Positions 1-14,169 of a stretch of DNA of 64,000 nt are shown here, piece by piece; within the stretch, counting starts at the first letter, position 1; each line of letters starts with the position of its first letter. This DNA is from Patagioenas fasciata (taxonomy: Eukaryota > Chordata > Aves > Columbiformes > Columbidae). The translations under genes were made by a program, and so were the position numbers. The DNA lies in NCBI RefSeq assembly GCF_037038585.1, contig NC_092541.1, positions 71,445 to 135,444 of the forward strand. The letters run 5' to 3'. Below the pieces are notes generated by a model that made no database searches, was not told the origin of the DNA, and worked only from the letters and a program-made list of their open reading frames with translations.

Positions 1-3000
1 TCATGGTATGCAAAGCATGACAGATAAATAACGGAATCTCTGTGTGTATATTGCCTTATAAATGTTGGATTTTAATTATATGAAATTAATATCCCCAAAG
101 GCATCCTGTTCAGTGGTTATTTTATAAACTTTTTTGATCCCTTAAGATGAACAAAAGTACCAGAGCTTATGTAGAAAACAGGCCTCTACTGTCCTTCGTG
201 ATGTGGCCAATTTAAAGCTCTTCAGCTCAAACACAAAGCTTTGTATCCCGAGAAACTGACTGGATGCATTCCAAATATTTCCGGAAAACGTCTTGGAAAC
301 AAAAAAAACCACTTTCCTTGCAATTTAGCTGTTCAAGGTGATCATGTGCTGTGACCCACTCGAATGGTACTTGAACTCCAAGGCTGAAAACTTGCCATAC
401 CAGTTGCTGGTTATTTATTGGGCAGAATTAGCATACCTAGGAAATGTAGCACAGTGTGTCTCAGAATACTTTCCTTCCCTCTGCCCACCCTGAAGAAGTC
501 TGATATCATGATAGAAACTGCTTAGCATGTCAATAGGCTATAAAGATTTGAAAAATAATTTCCAAGGCTATACAGCTGTCAGAAGAGAACGCTCATCTTT
601 TAAGAGCTCTTTGGCTTGGGTATTAAGTGACACTTGCACAACGCACGGGATTTTCTGCGTAGAAGATGGACCTGTCTGAATCTCCTGTTATTGTTTTACT
701 CTCCTCTCCAAGGATGTTTTGCTGGAGAGCTGTGGCTGGTGTGGCAGTTTTGGAATTCCCTGATCACTTTGCATTTGCAAACTAATGTGTATTTAAAATA
801 ACCTGGAGGTTTAGCTCGCCTGCAAGTAGGTTTGAATAAAACTTCGAAACACTTCAGTCTTCCCTCCTCTCCATGTTTGTAGCTCTGAGAACAGACATTG
901 CGACCACAGTATCTCAACCGCTTTACACGCCCGTGAGGAGACTGCTTTTTGGGTCTCAGTTGATAAGTTCCATGTAAAATTTGAAAACTACCACAGGGAG
1001 GAAATTAAGACTGCATTTGGGTTGCATTTGTCGTTGTACTGCATTGTCCGACCCTGAAGTATGTTGGGATTAAATATTGGATAAATGCCCCAAAGGTTTT
1101 TGCTTCAGGTTGCTCTTGTGTTGTGGTTTACCAGTTGTCGTGTGCCACTAATGCTGTGTAGATACATTGAGCTGCTACCAGAACAAACTAAATTACTTTT
1201 CTGTAAAGAGACTGACGTTCCTGTCCAAGGTGTGCTTCCTAAAAGGTGCATGAGAAATACTTCTTGGTAATTTGAGACACACGGTTGTAGCTCAGACATC
1301 TGTTCTCGCAGGAAATTGTTACTAAGGCTGATTCCCTACCACTTTCATTTCCTCCTCTCGCTCTTTTAGGACAGTGTGTGCAAGGATTCCATTTTCAGCG
1401 TCTGTCTGTTGAAGGCGTGAGTTCAACTTGCACCTTTTGCGTTGCAGAATGGCAATTATTACATGACGGGGCTTCTAGCAGCTGTTTGCTTTCAATGAAA
1501 CTCTGCTCAGCAACCATCGTGTTTTGTTTTGTTATTATTTTATATGTAGTGTAACTTTTGTAATGTGGCTGTGATACAGCCAAAAATCTTTTGTGTGCCT
1601 CTCTGTCAAGATTGTTTCTGGCAACTTGCTTCTGTTTTAGAAGTCAAATGACATTGATTTCATCACCACCATACCTTTGTTTTGTAAGCATGCTGAGTAA
1701 CATCTCTGTAAAGACAGTACTTTTAACCTGAGAATGGCACAACTTGGATAGGTTAATCTGAATGCCATTTATTACTTGGTAAAGGAAGAGCTGCTTCCAA
1801 GAGCAAGAGAAAAAGGAGACCTTAAGTTGCCCTAACGTGGATATAGTCTGAAAGATTTTAACACCCTCCTTGTACCTTGTACTTCTTGTACCATGCTGTC
1901 TGTGGTGCACAGAACAACGTTCAACCGTGGAACTTTTCAATGTAGAAGGGAGTAATCACTTCAGGCAGACTCTGAAGTGTGAAATAGAGCCAGAGAGCAA
2001 TAATAAAGTATTTGAAAAACAAATTATCTTTGTTATAATATAATACTTGCACACAAACTTAAAAGTACCTGTTGAATCCTTCAGCGTATTGTTGGCACTT
2101 ACTGACAGAAGCAAATAGTATTTCTGTGGAGATTTTATGTATAATACTCTGTATAGAAATTGGAAACTCTGGTGTGTACTCATCATGAATACTGCGCAGG
2201 CTTCCTGTGAAGAGAACTTGTGCATTTTTCACACCCTGAGTTTATCGAGTTTGTGTTGAAGAAGTAGCATATGGTACGTTCCGAGGGTTTTTGACTGCGG
2301 GGTGACAATAAAAAAAGCCCTGGCAGATGTATTGTTAACCTCCTCTCCTCCCCCTTCCCCCCGTCTGCCCCTCCCTCTCCCCCTTCCCACTCAGGACAGG
2401 CGATCGGGAGGAAAAGGAGGACAGAGGAGAGAGCTGGAAAAATTAAATTGTTTTACTAATGCTACTAATAAGAATAGAGAAAATAATAGAAAATATACAA
2501 AACCAATCTTGAAAATTGCAGCAACTGCGGAGCCAGCACCCAAAGCCCTGGACTGGACTCTGCAGCCAACCGGAGCTGGATTCAGTCTCTCACTGGGCCT
2601 CAGTTCACAGGGACGACTTGCAAGGTCCTCTCCTAATGTCGGCCATAAGCAGAAGGGAAAAGAAGGGACGAGATCTTCATGATCGCCCACTTTTATATGA
2701 AGTATTCACGTGAATGGGATGTTGTACTCCGTTGGTCAGTTTCTTGGTCACCTGTTTCTGGTTGCTCCTCTTGCCAGATGTCATCTGTGCTTATCAATAA
2801 CTTCGCATTCCATTGCTATGTTTACCAAAACATGTATCTGGTTCTCCAGGAAAATTCAGCTAATATGAAGCTTTAGCTAACAGGCAAAATTCACTAAAAG
2901 AGAAACTTGGTTTTTAACAAAACCAGGACATACGTGTAACTCTGTTTGAATTGTTTTTTTCAGATTAAATTGGCACTTGCCGTTCCTACTGGGAAATAGT

Positions 3001-4442
3001 GCCATTACAGGGTGCTATTTTTGTAGCTCTGGAAGATTCCTTTTGGAGAAAAACTATACTGCAGCACCTTGAGTTCATAAGTTCAGAACTTGTTTGGATC
3101 AGTAATAACAAAACTACTGCAAACTTTGCTGCTTGTGGGAGAACTGCTCTGGCTCTGGAGCATGGCTGCTGGATGGGAAGGAGCCGCGGCCTGGGCAGCG
3201 ACCCTCTGCACACAGATCCCTGAGCGCGCCCCGCCGGCTGTCACAGGCGGGAGACCAGGCTGAACGGATCTGAACAGGAAGGGTTTTTCCCATCCTACCC
3301 CTCTTACCGACAATAGAAGGTCTTTATTCTGATCTGAAGAAAACTGGCAGAGTAGTGTTTCTTGTAAAGTGGCTTTTGCTGGACAGCTCTGGCTTGTAGC
3401 TCAGCCAATGCTTGTGGCAGCGCAAGGGATTATGGTGTGCACAGTTTGTACACCTATGTGCACGTTTCATTTGTGTTTCGCTGGACTAGCGCAATCTTTT
3501 GATATATGTACAAATATTGGCACGCAGCTCTTGAGTTTGCTGTTTGTGAGAAAGGAAGATGGTGCCCTGAAGCAGGGAGCTGGTTTTGACCAAGTATGGG
3601 TATATGAGCGAGATGGAGAAGTAGGTTGCCTTCAAATATCTATATATATCAGTTTGTCTATCTCGTTTGCATTGCATTCATTCTTGTGTGATACCTTGCA
3701 ATCCTAATTAGTGGCAGTAAAAAAGTGACTGATGAGCAAAGACCCAAACAAAACACCGCAACAAAAAGCTGTGGGTCACGTTCATCTTGGTTCATAGGAG
3801 AACACTCATATCTCTTCAAGGAAATGCTGTATACCAAAAAAACATAATCAACAGCAGTCTTACATTGACAGCGTCAAATACTAATGTGACTTCTAGTTCT
3901 GTTGGGTTTTGGTTTGTCCCATCTCAAGATGAGATAGTTTAAATGAGTTTATGCATAATACCGTTACAAAAGTTAAGCACTCTAGCGTTTTTCAACCTCC
4001 CTGGGCACAGCTATGAGCAAAATGAAATCTCTAGTAAGCAGTTGGGGGCTGGCTTTTTTCTTGTCTTTACTTAATGTGTTATTGTTTGGTAGCAGTTTGC
4101 AATAATTCATGCTCAGTTATGCACAAAGCTGAAACTCATTAACAAGTGGAAGTACTCTCTGCTGTTTCGGTGCACGTTGGCTGAGGTTTATAGGCGGTTG
4201 TGTACGGTAACCGGTGAGCAGTATTCTTAGACTGGTTCATGACTTCAGTGCTAAGATTTTTTGAAGTCTCCTTACTAGTAGCTGAGACAACTAAAACTTG
4301 GCCTGCATGTTTATCCTTCTCCATTGTTGTTATGACACCAGTAAAAAAAAAAAACTCGCTTTGCTTTTTGACAGTAAGAGCGAATGAGTTTTGCTTTTTT
4401 GAAAGTTTCTCTCTAAATTTAGGTTATTTTTTTGTCTTGCAG
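1..4442 (+). other. CDC27: CDC27 intron 1 (3' part)
   Basis: There is no CpG island and no match to the CDC27 first exon, so the window opens inside intron 1. It is AT-rich and holds one probable antisense LTR (2303-2930). Short open frames show no coding signature. Confidence 0.75.
2303..2930 (-). mobile_element. Probable solo LTR of an avian ERVL-like endogenous retrovirus, antisense
   Basis: On the minus strand the element begins TGTCCTGGTTTTG, the usual 5' terminus of a common avian ERVL-type LTR. On the + strand it runs from TGACAATAAAA through a C/T-rich tract, an A-rich AATAATAGAAAA segment and a Cys/Ser-poor middle to …AACCAGGACA. No gag, pol or env sequence adjoins it, so it is read as a solo LTR left by recombination. 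No target-site duplication is evident in the flanks, so the outer boundaries are approximate. Family assignment is from memory of avian repeats. Confidence 0.5.
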
Positions 4443-4518
4443 GCTGCTATATGGCAAGCACTTAACCACTATGCTTACCGTGATGCAGTGTTCCTTGCAG
4501 AAAGATTATATGCAGAAG
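4443..4518 (+). CDS. CDC27: CDC27 exon 2
   Basis: This exon encodes residues 10-34 ([20 protein letters not shown]…), the first helices of the N-terminal TPR dimerisation region. The acceptor is ttgcag and the donor gtatgt. It enters in phase 0 and exits in phase 1, so the Val codon is split with exon 3. Confidence 0.95.
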
Positions 4519-7500
4519 GTATGTACTTTGCAAATATGAAGTTGATACTTTTTTCAATTTAGATTTAGGATTTTTGAGCCTCCGATCCTGCTTTGTTTTA
4601 TTCCTGTTGTGATAATGAAACTTAAATTTCTGCTTGGGGAAAGCAGAAGAATGCATTGCACTTAGATTGAAAAATCAAATTGTGTAACAGCAGCCATGTT
4701 ATCTTACAGTAAAATCTCCTTAAACTCAGTGTCGTGTTTGCAGTGATCTGTTGTATGGGGTCAAATGGGAGGGTGGTGTTTTTAACAGCCTTGAGCATTG
4801 TGTGTCTTCTGAGCGCACTTGAGGACAGATGCAGCAAACAAATTCTACAAATAGTCTTGGTATTGAAAGCTGTCTTTGATCATAGTGCTGTTCAGATATG
4901 TTAATTGGTTTGAGAAAAGAAAAGCGTAGTGAAGCTGAGACAGTGAGAGTCAGAAGAATCGGAACGTATGGAACAGATGTCTCCAGTTGAATTCCTTCTA
5001 TCAAAAAGCTAAACAATCAACTGATCTATTGTATTATTATTTTTTAATAGTGCATTCAGAAGAAGCACTGTTCTTACTGGCAACGTGTTACTACCGCTCA
5101 GGAAAGGCCTACAAAGCATACAGGCTCCTCAAGGGACACAGCTGTACTACCCCACAGTGTAAATACCTGCTCGCAAAATGTTGCGTTGACCTCAGCAAGT
5201 ACGTAAATCCTTTATGTGCTGTCCAGGATTAGAAATGATCTTTTTGTTTAGATTTATATTTGAAATATGTCATACTGCATAAACTAGTATTTCATTGGTC
5301 CTTCGTCTCTGAAGATTGTAAGTTCAATTCATTTTGCTTGCAGATACAGACATAACAAACATTAGTCCATGTTGCAGAAGCCTCTAAAAGGTATTGAATA
5401 ACTTACCAAGGAGTTGTCAAGCAGTGTAGGAGGAGAAAACATTGCTTGCTGAGATGACTCAAGGAGACCTCTCTGGGAAGTGTTTGTTTTGCTTTTGTGT
5501 TTCCCTGATTCTTTGCTTATTTCATTGTTTCCATGATGAATTGAATGGATGCGCCATGTCTCTCAAACAGTAAGCTTGCTCCTCTTACCCAGTTACCGGC
5601 AATGGGTGGCAGACAGATATCCGGTTTTAAAAACCCACAACAAGCCCAGCTTGAGTCCACGCCAGAGAATGCTGTGTTCAACATAAATGTTAACTTTGAC
5701 AGGGACATAGCGGTCGGTGTCAAGGTATCTTCCTGGTTTTCTGGAGTCTTAACGGCAAGAGTATAAAATGAAAATGCTCAAGCGGCAGACCCTAATGCCC
5801 TGAGAGTTTGTTAGTGAGAGTATTTCACTTCTGTTAATATGTAGACCTTTCAGGCTGTTGCAGCTCAAATGTAGGAAACGATGTCTGACTGAGGTGCGGA
5901 ATGGGGAGGATGAAGCACTCAGGAAGGTGAAGAGCCTTAGTTTAAAAAACTTTAAATACTGTGGGGGGTTTTTACAGAAGTCTAAATGGCTCTCTACGGA
6001 ACATTTTCTGGTTACGTGTTGTGGCTTTTTTTTTTTTTTTTTGAGTAGCCCTCTTTCATTGACCGAAAAGTTTAATTTCTTTAGACTGGGTAATGCAATA
6101 TGTAGAGTTTCACACAGCATTATGAGATTATTTTGCATGATTTGTGATCCTACCCACATGTAACCAAAATGCAAGCCTCTCCAGAGGCAGCAGGGGAAGC
6201 TCCTTGTCTTTGTTGTTTTCTTTAGTAGTTGGGTCCTTTGACACATTCAGTGTAGTGAGGATGTCTTGACTTGTCTCTTCTGACACTTGTTTAACACTTT
6301 AAGGCCTATTAGGATACAGGTTTCTTTGCATCTTCTGTTGAAAGGGAAGTTGTGTTAATAATCTACTTGGAAAGGTCCCAGTGGAATAAATTTGAAGCTA
6401 ATTGTTCCCTCCCTTGCTTTTTCAAAGTCTGGTATGTGCATCTAACACATCGACTTCTGAACTGATTTCAGTTAGGTGTGATTTCTATTACAGTTGTATG
6501 AGCTCATTAATATAGATGTACCTTGGGTTTTTTTGTGGGAATGGTCTATGCTAATAGAAGCATCTTTCTACAAGTATGATTTTTGTGTGGTGGCAAGAAG
6601 AGATGATTTGTTTGCTGGAAGGACGACTCGCCTGGCCAGCCACAGTCCAGGAGGTTCCGCCAGTGCCTTGACGAGAACTTTGTGATGCGAAGGGTGGAGT
6701 TGTGGAGGGGGTTGTGGAGTCTCCTTCTCTGCAGACATTCAAACCCGCAGACATTCAAACCCACCTGGACACCTTCCTGTGTAACCTCAGCTGGGTGTTC
6801 CTGCTCCGGGGGGATTGCACTGGATGAGCTTTGCAGGTCCCTTCCAGCCCCTGACATTCTGGGTTCTGTGTGTTTATGGAAGTGTCAGTCAGAAGAATGC
6901 CTCCCATCCCCTGAAGTTGTTTAAAGTCATTTTAAAGCCTAATAGTGAGTGACCCATTCTGCTGACTGGTACTGCTCACTGCAGGTGTAGTAGATGCAAA
7001 CTCCTTTTGAGCCTGTCTTGCCAGAAAGGAAGGCATTAGAATCCAAAGCCTGTAACATATCCCAGTATTTGATCTCATCCGAATGTGTGGAGCCTTCTGG
7101 ACTGCGTTTCTTAGTTGGGAAACAAAGCCAAACTAAGCACTGTCTTAGCTGGTTACCAGGTGAAGTACCTTCAAAAAGTGAACCATCTAGAAGACTTTCT
7201 TGTCCTTGATTTAGTATTCTACCTAAGATTAGGGACCTCTGGAAGAGTTATGTTGTATTATGTGTCTGTGGTTTTGGAGTGGTGCTGGGGTTTGTGTTTG
7301 GTTTTTCTTCCCTGCCGGTGGAGTTGTTTGTATTCAGAGTTGTGCATAGCTCTGTGTTGCTAGAGGAATCCATCTTTTATTTAAAATTCATTTGCAGGAG
7401 CTAGTTTGTATGTGGTTTGAAACTTGTGAATGCTGACAGTGGATTTCTGTTTTTGTTTGCAGCAGGGTGAAAACACTGGACTGCCAATGCTGTGAGCCTT

Positions 7501-10500
7501 GTAACCCCCTTTAAACCTCTTGTTTTTTAAAAAGGCTTGCAGAAGGAGAGCAGATCTTATCTGGTGGAGTGTTGAATAAACAGAAGGGCCATGATGACAT
7601 TGTTATGGAGTTTGGTGACTCTGCATGCTTTACACTCTCCTTGCTGGGACATGTCTACTGGTAAAGTTGCTTTTTTAATTTTGTCTAATAAAGCTTGGGT
7701 TTTTTTATTTGGCCAAGCTCAATTTTAGTCCAAGTTTTAGTTGCCACAGGGTACACCTGTCTCGGAGTGATGTGGCCTGCACAGTTTGGAGTATGATAGA
7801 CACAAGTAGATAGTTGTGGAAGCCATCTAACTTCTGAATGCAAAAATGGCTTGTCTTTCAGGCAGAGCTTCTGACTGATTGAAAATACAAATTCCTCTTT
7901 TCTAGGTTGTTAAGCATGTAATCTGAGAGTTGGGTTTGTTTTGGTTTTTATTTTTTTTAATATTGTTGGATTTCTTCTGTATTCTTCCCTAAGAGAAGCT
8001 CTCAAGGCCTGTTTCTCAGTGTTGCCATCTGGATTTTTCAGTATCTCTTTTACTGATGTGTTGCTATAACCTTCAAATGAAAGTTCTGAGTTGGAACAGT
8101 CAGAATAGCTTTCCTAATTGAAGTGTTTTGCTTTTGCCAAGAAACAAGAAAGATGTCAGTAAGCGTGAACAGATTAAATAGGAATAGTGGGGTTCTTGCA
8201 TTATTCCCTAATATACCTGTTCCCGAAGAAAAAAAAAAAGTCAGAAGCAGCTTATCTTTGTAGCCAGGTACTAACATGTTCAGTTTAGCCTTTAATTTGT
8301 GTACAAATATGTTATTTGTAGATACTTAAAAGCGATGGAAGGCTAGCAATCTAGTTGCTGTTTGCAAAAAACCAAAAAAAAGCTGTTGCAGTGAACAGCA
8401 TTTTCCTGAAACAAAAATTCTCAAGCTATACTAGTACTTATGGAACTTTCTTTGATGGCTGTGTCTAAGTAACTTTCGTCTGTGTCTAAATATGTCAAAT
8501 CACTTCAAAAGAGCTCAGTATGACTCTGTGGCTTAAAAAATTAGCAATGTTGCTGTGACTCTCAACGTGGTGTTGTTGTTCAGCTCCTCTCCTGGAAAGT
8601 TATCTTGAACACAAGTGCTGTTCTTCAGTTTCCCTCTAAACTGTTGCATTCTTTTCGCAGCAAGACAGACCGGCTTGCCAAAGGATCAGAATGTTACCAA
8701 AAGAGCCTTAGTTTAAATCCTTTCCTCTGGTCCCCTTTTGAATCACTATGTGAAATAGGTAAGTCTGCGGAACGGTTTCACTGGCGAGGATGTTTTCTGT
8801 GTTTCTGGTTATGTCAAGTTTTCTGATTTGCCATCACTGTGTGGCAAGGTTTATTTTACTCCTTGTCCCAAACAAGTAAGGAAGATGCCAGTGAAATTCT
8901 TTGGAGTGGTTTTCTGAGAAATAATGCATTTAAAATACTGGACTGGTGTTTAGAGCTTTTATCTTGTCCTCTGCTATGTTCACCGTTTGCACACTTTGAT
9001 TTCACAATACCACATTTTCCAGCCTGCGCATAGTAGAATCTGAGAAACTGTGCTTCTGAGAATTACTTAAAAGCCACTCTTTTTTTGATAAAACTGATCG
9101 TCCAGGGTTTTGTAGTGGAAGAACGCTTCTGATTTGCTGTAAGGCGTTTTAAAACATTAAAATGAGAATGCACCTCTTTTAAAGGATTTTGTCCCCTGTC
9201 CTCCTTTTTTCAGCCTGAATATTCAGCGTATAGACTTGGGAATAACTCTGTTTAAATCTCCTTTCAATCTTACAGGTGAAAAACCAGATCCTGACCAAAC
9301 ATTTAAATTAACGTCGTTACAGAATTTTAGCAGCTGTCTGCCTAACACTTGCCCGACATTGGTACCTAATCACAACATCTCCCATAGGCAGCCTGACACT
9401 GTCCTTATGGAAACGCCACAAGACACAATTGTGAGTTTTGCTAAAATATTTATGTTTAAATGAGTCTTTCCAGCTTAACTGAAAAATGCTAGTTAGAAAC
9501 TACACTGTGCAGATATCTAACAGCTGCCTTCCATTTTTTAGGAGTTGAACAGAATCAACCTTGAGTCCTCCAATTCAAAATATTCCTCTTTGAACACGGA
9601 TTCTTCTATGTCTTACATTGACTCAGCTGTAATATCACCTGACGCTGTCCCTCTTGGGTCAGGCACTGCCATTTTGTCTAAACAGGCTCAAAACAAACCA
9701 AAAACTGGGCGGAGTTTACTGGGGGGGCCTGCGGCTTTGAGCCCGCTGACTCCAAGGTGAGTTCTGGAGACAGACGGTTGCTGCTGGAGCTGTGCTGGTG
9801 ACAACGTTTGTCGTTTGAAACAGGGGAGATGTCTGGCGCTGTACAGCAGACTCCAGCGCGTGTGTGGGGGAGGGTTATAAATAATGCTGCAAAAGCTGAA
9901 CAACTTCAGTAACTGCTCTAGTGTTAATTTCTTCTGTTTTTTAAAAAATGCAGTTGGTATTTTTTATTAGAAGAGAGGAACTCTTGATTCAGTATATTGC
10001 TTACTGCAGTGTTCACACTGGAAGACCCATTAAAGGTATATGTTTCTGCTCTGAAATAAACTCTTAAGAGCATTCTTTGAAGAATCACACTGTTTTAAAG
10101 AGCATGCATATATATGCTCTGTCCTGTATGGCATCTTATTTAAATAGCCTTATGTTACAAGCCATTAATATTTGCATGGTCTGTGTCTGTTAGTTATTAT
10201 GCAGGCAAAGAAAATTCTGTACTTTTCGATTTCAGGAATATTTTCTAATAAAATATCTTTTATAGACAAGGCTAGAAAGATATTAGAGAGTTAAGGCTAT
10301 TTTGGAACTACTTCGTTGATTTCAGTTGATCAGCTGGGTCTCTGTCTTGAGCGCAGACTCTTGTCATTGATTTAACACTCGGGCTTTGACCCTTCCTCTT
10401 TATTTTGTTCTCAGCTTTGGAATTTTGCCACTAGAAGCCCCAAGCCCTGGAGATGGATCGTATTTACAAAACTACACAAACTCTTCCTCTGTAATTGATG

Positions 10501-13500
10501 TGCCATCCACAGGAGCACCTCCAAAGAAGGTATCTTGCATTCTAGAATGTGATTGCTGTTCCAAGAATTTGATGTTGCCCTGTACTCTTAAAGAATCCAC
10601 AATACAGATAAAAAAACAGTGCACGTGAACTGAATTGGGCTGACGGTGAGGAGAACCTGACTTACCTTCTGTTTACAGAATTTGTTTTGAATAACAGCTT
10701 GAGCGTGGAATTGATTTCAGTCTCCTTTAGTTGTGGAAATGGTTTATTAAATGAGAATAAACAGTGTGAATTTTGCTAATCCTTGCATGTGCTTTCTGCC
10801 CAGATGCGTCTGTGCTACTACCTAAAGACAACTATTTAATACATTTTAATAGACAGCTTGGGCTTCTGATGCATGCTGTGTCCAGTGCAAGTAATTACTT
10901 GGCCAGCTTCACTTCTGCTCTTCAAATTACCAACTCAGAAAAGATTTAATACAGCTGCGGCTAGAATGCGTGTGGCTTAACAGAGGGAGTTTCCTAGGAA
11001 ACACTTACATAAATGAGTGAAACATCAGGATGGATCCAAAGGCTTCCTGTCTGAGTGGGCCAGCATGCTTGCTGGGTGCCTGAACTGTCCTCTGATGCCA
11101 AAGAAACTGAGAAGGCAAGGACAGGATGGTAGAAATCAAATAATGCATAAACTGGTGCTACTTGTGCTATGAGTGGTCCCACTTGCCAATTTCTGGTGTC
11201 TTCAGGAATGTCTTGTCTAAACAGCCATCACAGAGTTGAATGTTCGTGTCCGTGGAGTGGGCAGAAAGACAGAGCTTAAGCTTTCTTTAAAAGGCAGGGA
11301 GGGCAGGACCTGTTCTGAATCTTTTACAGAAGTGTACACATCAGGCAATGAATTTCCATCTGAACTTGTTTGTTGGGTCTCAGATTCACAGTCAAGTTAC
11401 CACATCTGGAGATGTGTGAAGGTGTAAGACAACGTTTTGGTGCTAAGTCAGATCACATGTTTGTAATCTGTGGCAAATAAAAGCTACCAAAAAATGTGCT
11501 CAACTCAAGTGACAAGTGATAACTCGCTGCTTGGTATTAATTTGACTGTAGGTCTCTATATGTTAACATTCTATGCTGCACAATGCAGGTCCTTCTTTGA
11601 AGAAGCAGTTTATTTCTGTGTCTGCTCCCAAGGCTTCTGCAGTAATTATTTAACTTGTGAAATACCGATTTATGCTATGAACGGGTATGCTAAACCGGGG
11701 CATGGCAGGCTCGGGTGTTGTACAGTGAGTACCTCAATAAAGCGGTATTAATGGTGAATGTCTTCTGGATGTGATTGTCGTATAATAATTCAAGAATTTT
11801 TTTCATTCCCTGGTTATTTTCTTGTACAGCTTTGTGGAGAAGGAACTTTAAATACATCATCTTGCAATTCCCTTTATTCCTGCACAAATATCCTAATCTA
11901 TAGTTTCTTGCCACTAGATGGAGATTTTATGTCTTTAAAATAATGTTCAGAAAGTTGGTAAACTCAGTGTTATTGGCATTTTAACAGGTAGAATGAAAAA
12001 TCCTTTTGATGGGTCCTCTTTGGGGTGGAACCCTCACCCTATATTGAAAGAACACAAATTTATCCTCCTTTGTGCAGTGTTTGATAGGCAGAAGGGGTTT
12101 GGTTTGATACAGCAGAGATTGAGTCTTCTTAGTGACGTAATAACAAACCTGTAGAAACTCTGTGTTATGCAGACTGTCGGCAGGATGAGCCAAGTTGGAA
12201 CAAAATCTGTCTTCTCACAGAGCGGGAACAGCCGGGAAGTCACTCCAGTTCTTGTTGCGCAAACACAGAGCTCTGGCCCGCAGACAAGGTAGGGAAAAAG
12301 TAATCATCTTGGTATTATTACCTTTTGCATCTCCTTTCTTGAAGGAACTTGGCACTTCATTTGCCCAACTTGTGCGAATGTTCCTGCAGAATTCCTCATT
12401 GCATGATGAAAAAGTTGGGGTGCTACTGTTAGGCAAAATAACTCTAACGTATAACTAGGAAGCTTGTACGTGGTTGTCGGTCTGTCTGTTTTAAATTTCC
12501 TTTGCCGTTAGACCGTTTCATCGATAAATGAGAAAGTAGCTGGAAAGAAATTCTGCCTGTGTTCTTCACATGCAACAGTTAGATTTATTTGTTGTTGTTG
12601 GGGGGAAATGTCTGTGCTGTAGAACTTGAGCAATTTGTTTAAAACACAGATAAAAGCTGTTTTTGTTAAAAATGGAGCAAAGGACTTTAATCATATTTAA
12701 TCATCATCTTTGCCAAGTCTTGGGAAATGGGAGAGGTGCCTGAGGGCTGGAGGAAAGCAAATGTCACTGCAGTCTTCCCAAAGGGCAGGAAGGAGGACCT
12801 GGGGAACTCCAGACCGGTCAGCATCACCTCCACCTCTGGGAAACTGATGGAACGGCTTCTCCTTGGTGCCATCTCAAGGCAGATCAGGGAGAAGAGGGTC
12901 ATTAGGGGCAGTCAGCTTGGCTTCACCAAGGGAAAGTCATGCTTGACCAACCTCATTGACTTTTATGAGGACACGACGAGATGTATGGATGATGGCAGAG
13001 CGGTGGACGTGATCTCCCTTGACTTGAGTGAGGCATTGGACACAGTCTGCACAGCATCCTCACAGCTGAACTGAGGAGTGTGGTCTGGATGAGCGGGGAG
13101 TGAGGTGACTGCGAACTGGCTGAAGGGAAGAAGCCAGAGAGTCGTGGTCAATGGGCAGAGTCCAGTTGAGGCCTGGATCCAGTGCAGTGCCTCAGGGGTC
13201 AGTGCTGGGGCCTGTACTATTCAATATATTCATCAATGATTTGGATGAGGGAATAGAGTGACTGTCAGCAAGTTTGCTGGTGACACCAAGCTGGGAGGAG
13301 TGGCTGACACTGGAAGCTGTGCTGCCACCCAGTGAGACCTGGACAGGCTGGAGAGTTGGGTGGGAAAAATGTAATGAAATAGAACAAGGGCAAGTGTAGA
13401 GTCTTGAATCTGGGCAGGAACAACCCCAGGTTCCAGTGTAAGTTGGGGAATGGCCTATTAGAGAACATTGTAGGGGAAAGGGACCTGGGGGTCCTGGGGA

Positions 13501-14135
13501 CAGCAGGGTGACCATGAGCCAGCACTGGGCCCTTGTGGCCAGGAAGCCAACGGTACCTGGGGTGGGTTAGAAGGGGGTGGTCAGTAGGTCAGAGAGGTTC
13601 TCCTGCCCCTCTGCTCTGCCCTGGGGAGACCACAGCTGGAATATTGTGTCCAGTTGTGGCCCCTCAGTTCCAGAAGGACAGGGAACTGCTGGAGAGAGTC
13701 CAGCGCAGCCACCAAGATGCTGAAGGGAGTGGAGCATCTCCCGTGTGAGGAAAGGCTGAGGGAGCTGGGGCTCTGGAGCTGAACAAGAGGAGACTGAGGG
13801 GGGACTCATTCATGTTTACAGATATCTAAAGGGGGAGTGTCAGGAGGATGGAGCCAGGCTCTTTTGGGTGACAACCAGTGACAGGACAAGGGGCAGTGGG
13901 TGCAAACTGGAACACAGGAGGTTGCACTTAAATTTGAGAAGAAACTTCTTGATGGTAAGGGTGGCAGAGCCTGGCGCAGGCTGCCCAGGGAGGTTGTGGA
14001 GTCTCCTTCTCTGCAGACATTCAAACCCGCCTGGACACCTTCCTGTGGAACGTCAGCTGGGTGTTCCTGCTCCAGGGGGATTGCACTGGATGAGCTTTCC
14101 AGGGCCCTTCCAATCCCTGACATTCTGGGATTGTG

Positions 14136-14169
<34 letters not shown>

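Noticed and set aside
5749-6246. 165-codon minus-strand open frame in CDC27 intron 3
   Set aside because: It crosses the complement of a T18 run (poly-Lys) and lies wholly in an intron, with no homology seen.
12727-13074. 115-codon + strand frame as a possible host gene
   Set aside because: The sequence is CR1 reverse transcriptase, 5'-truncated and broken; it is reported as part of the mobile element.
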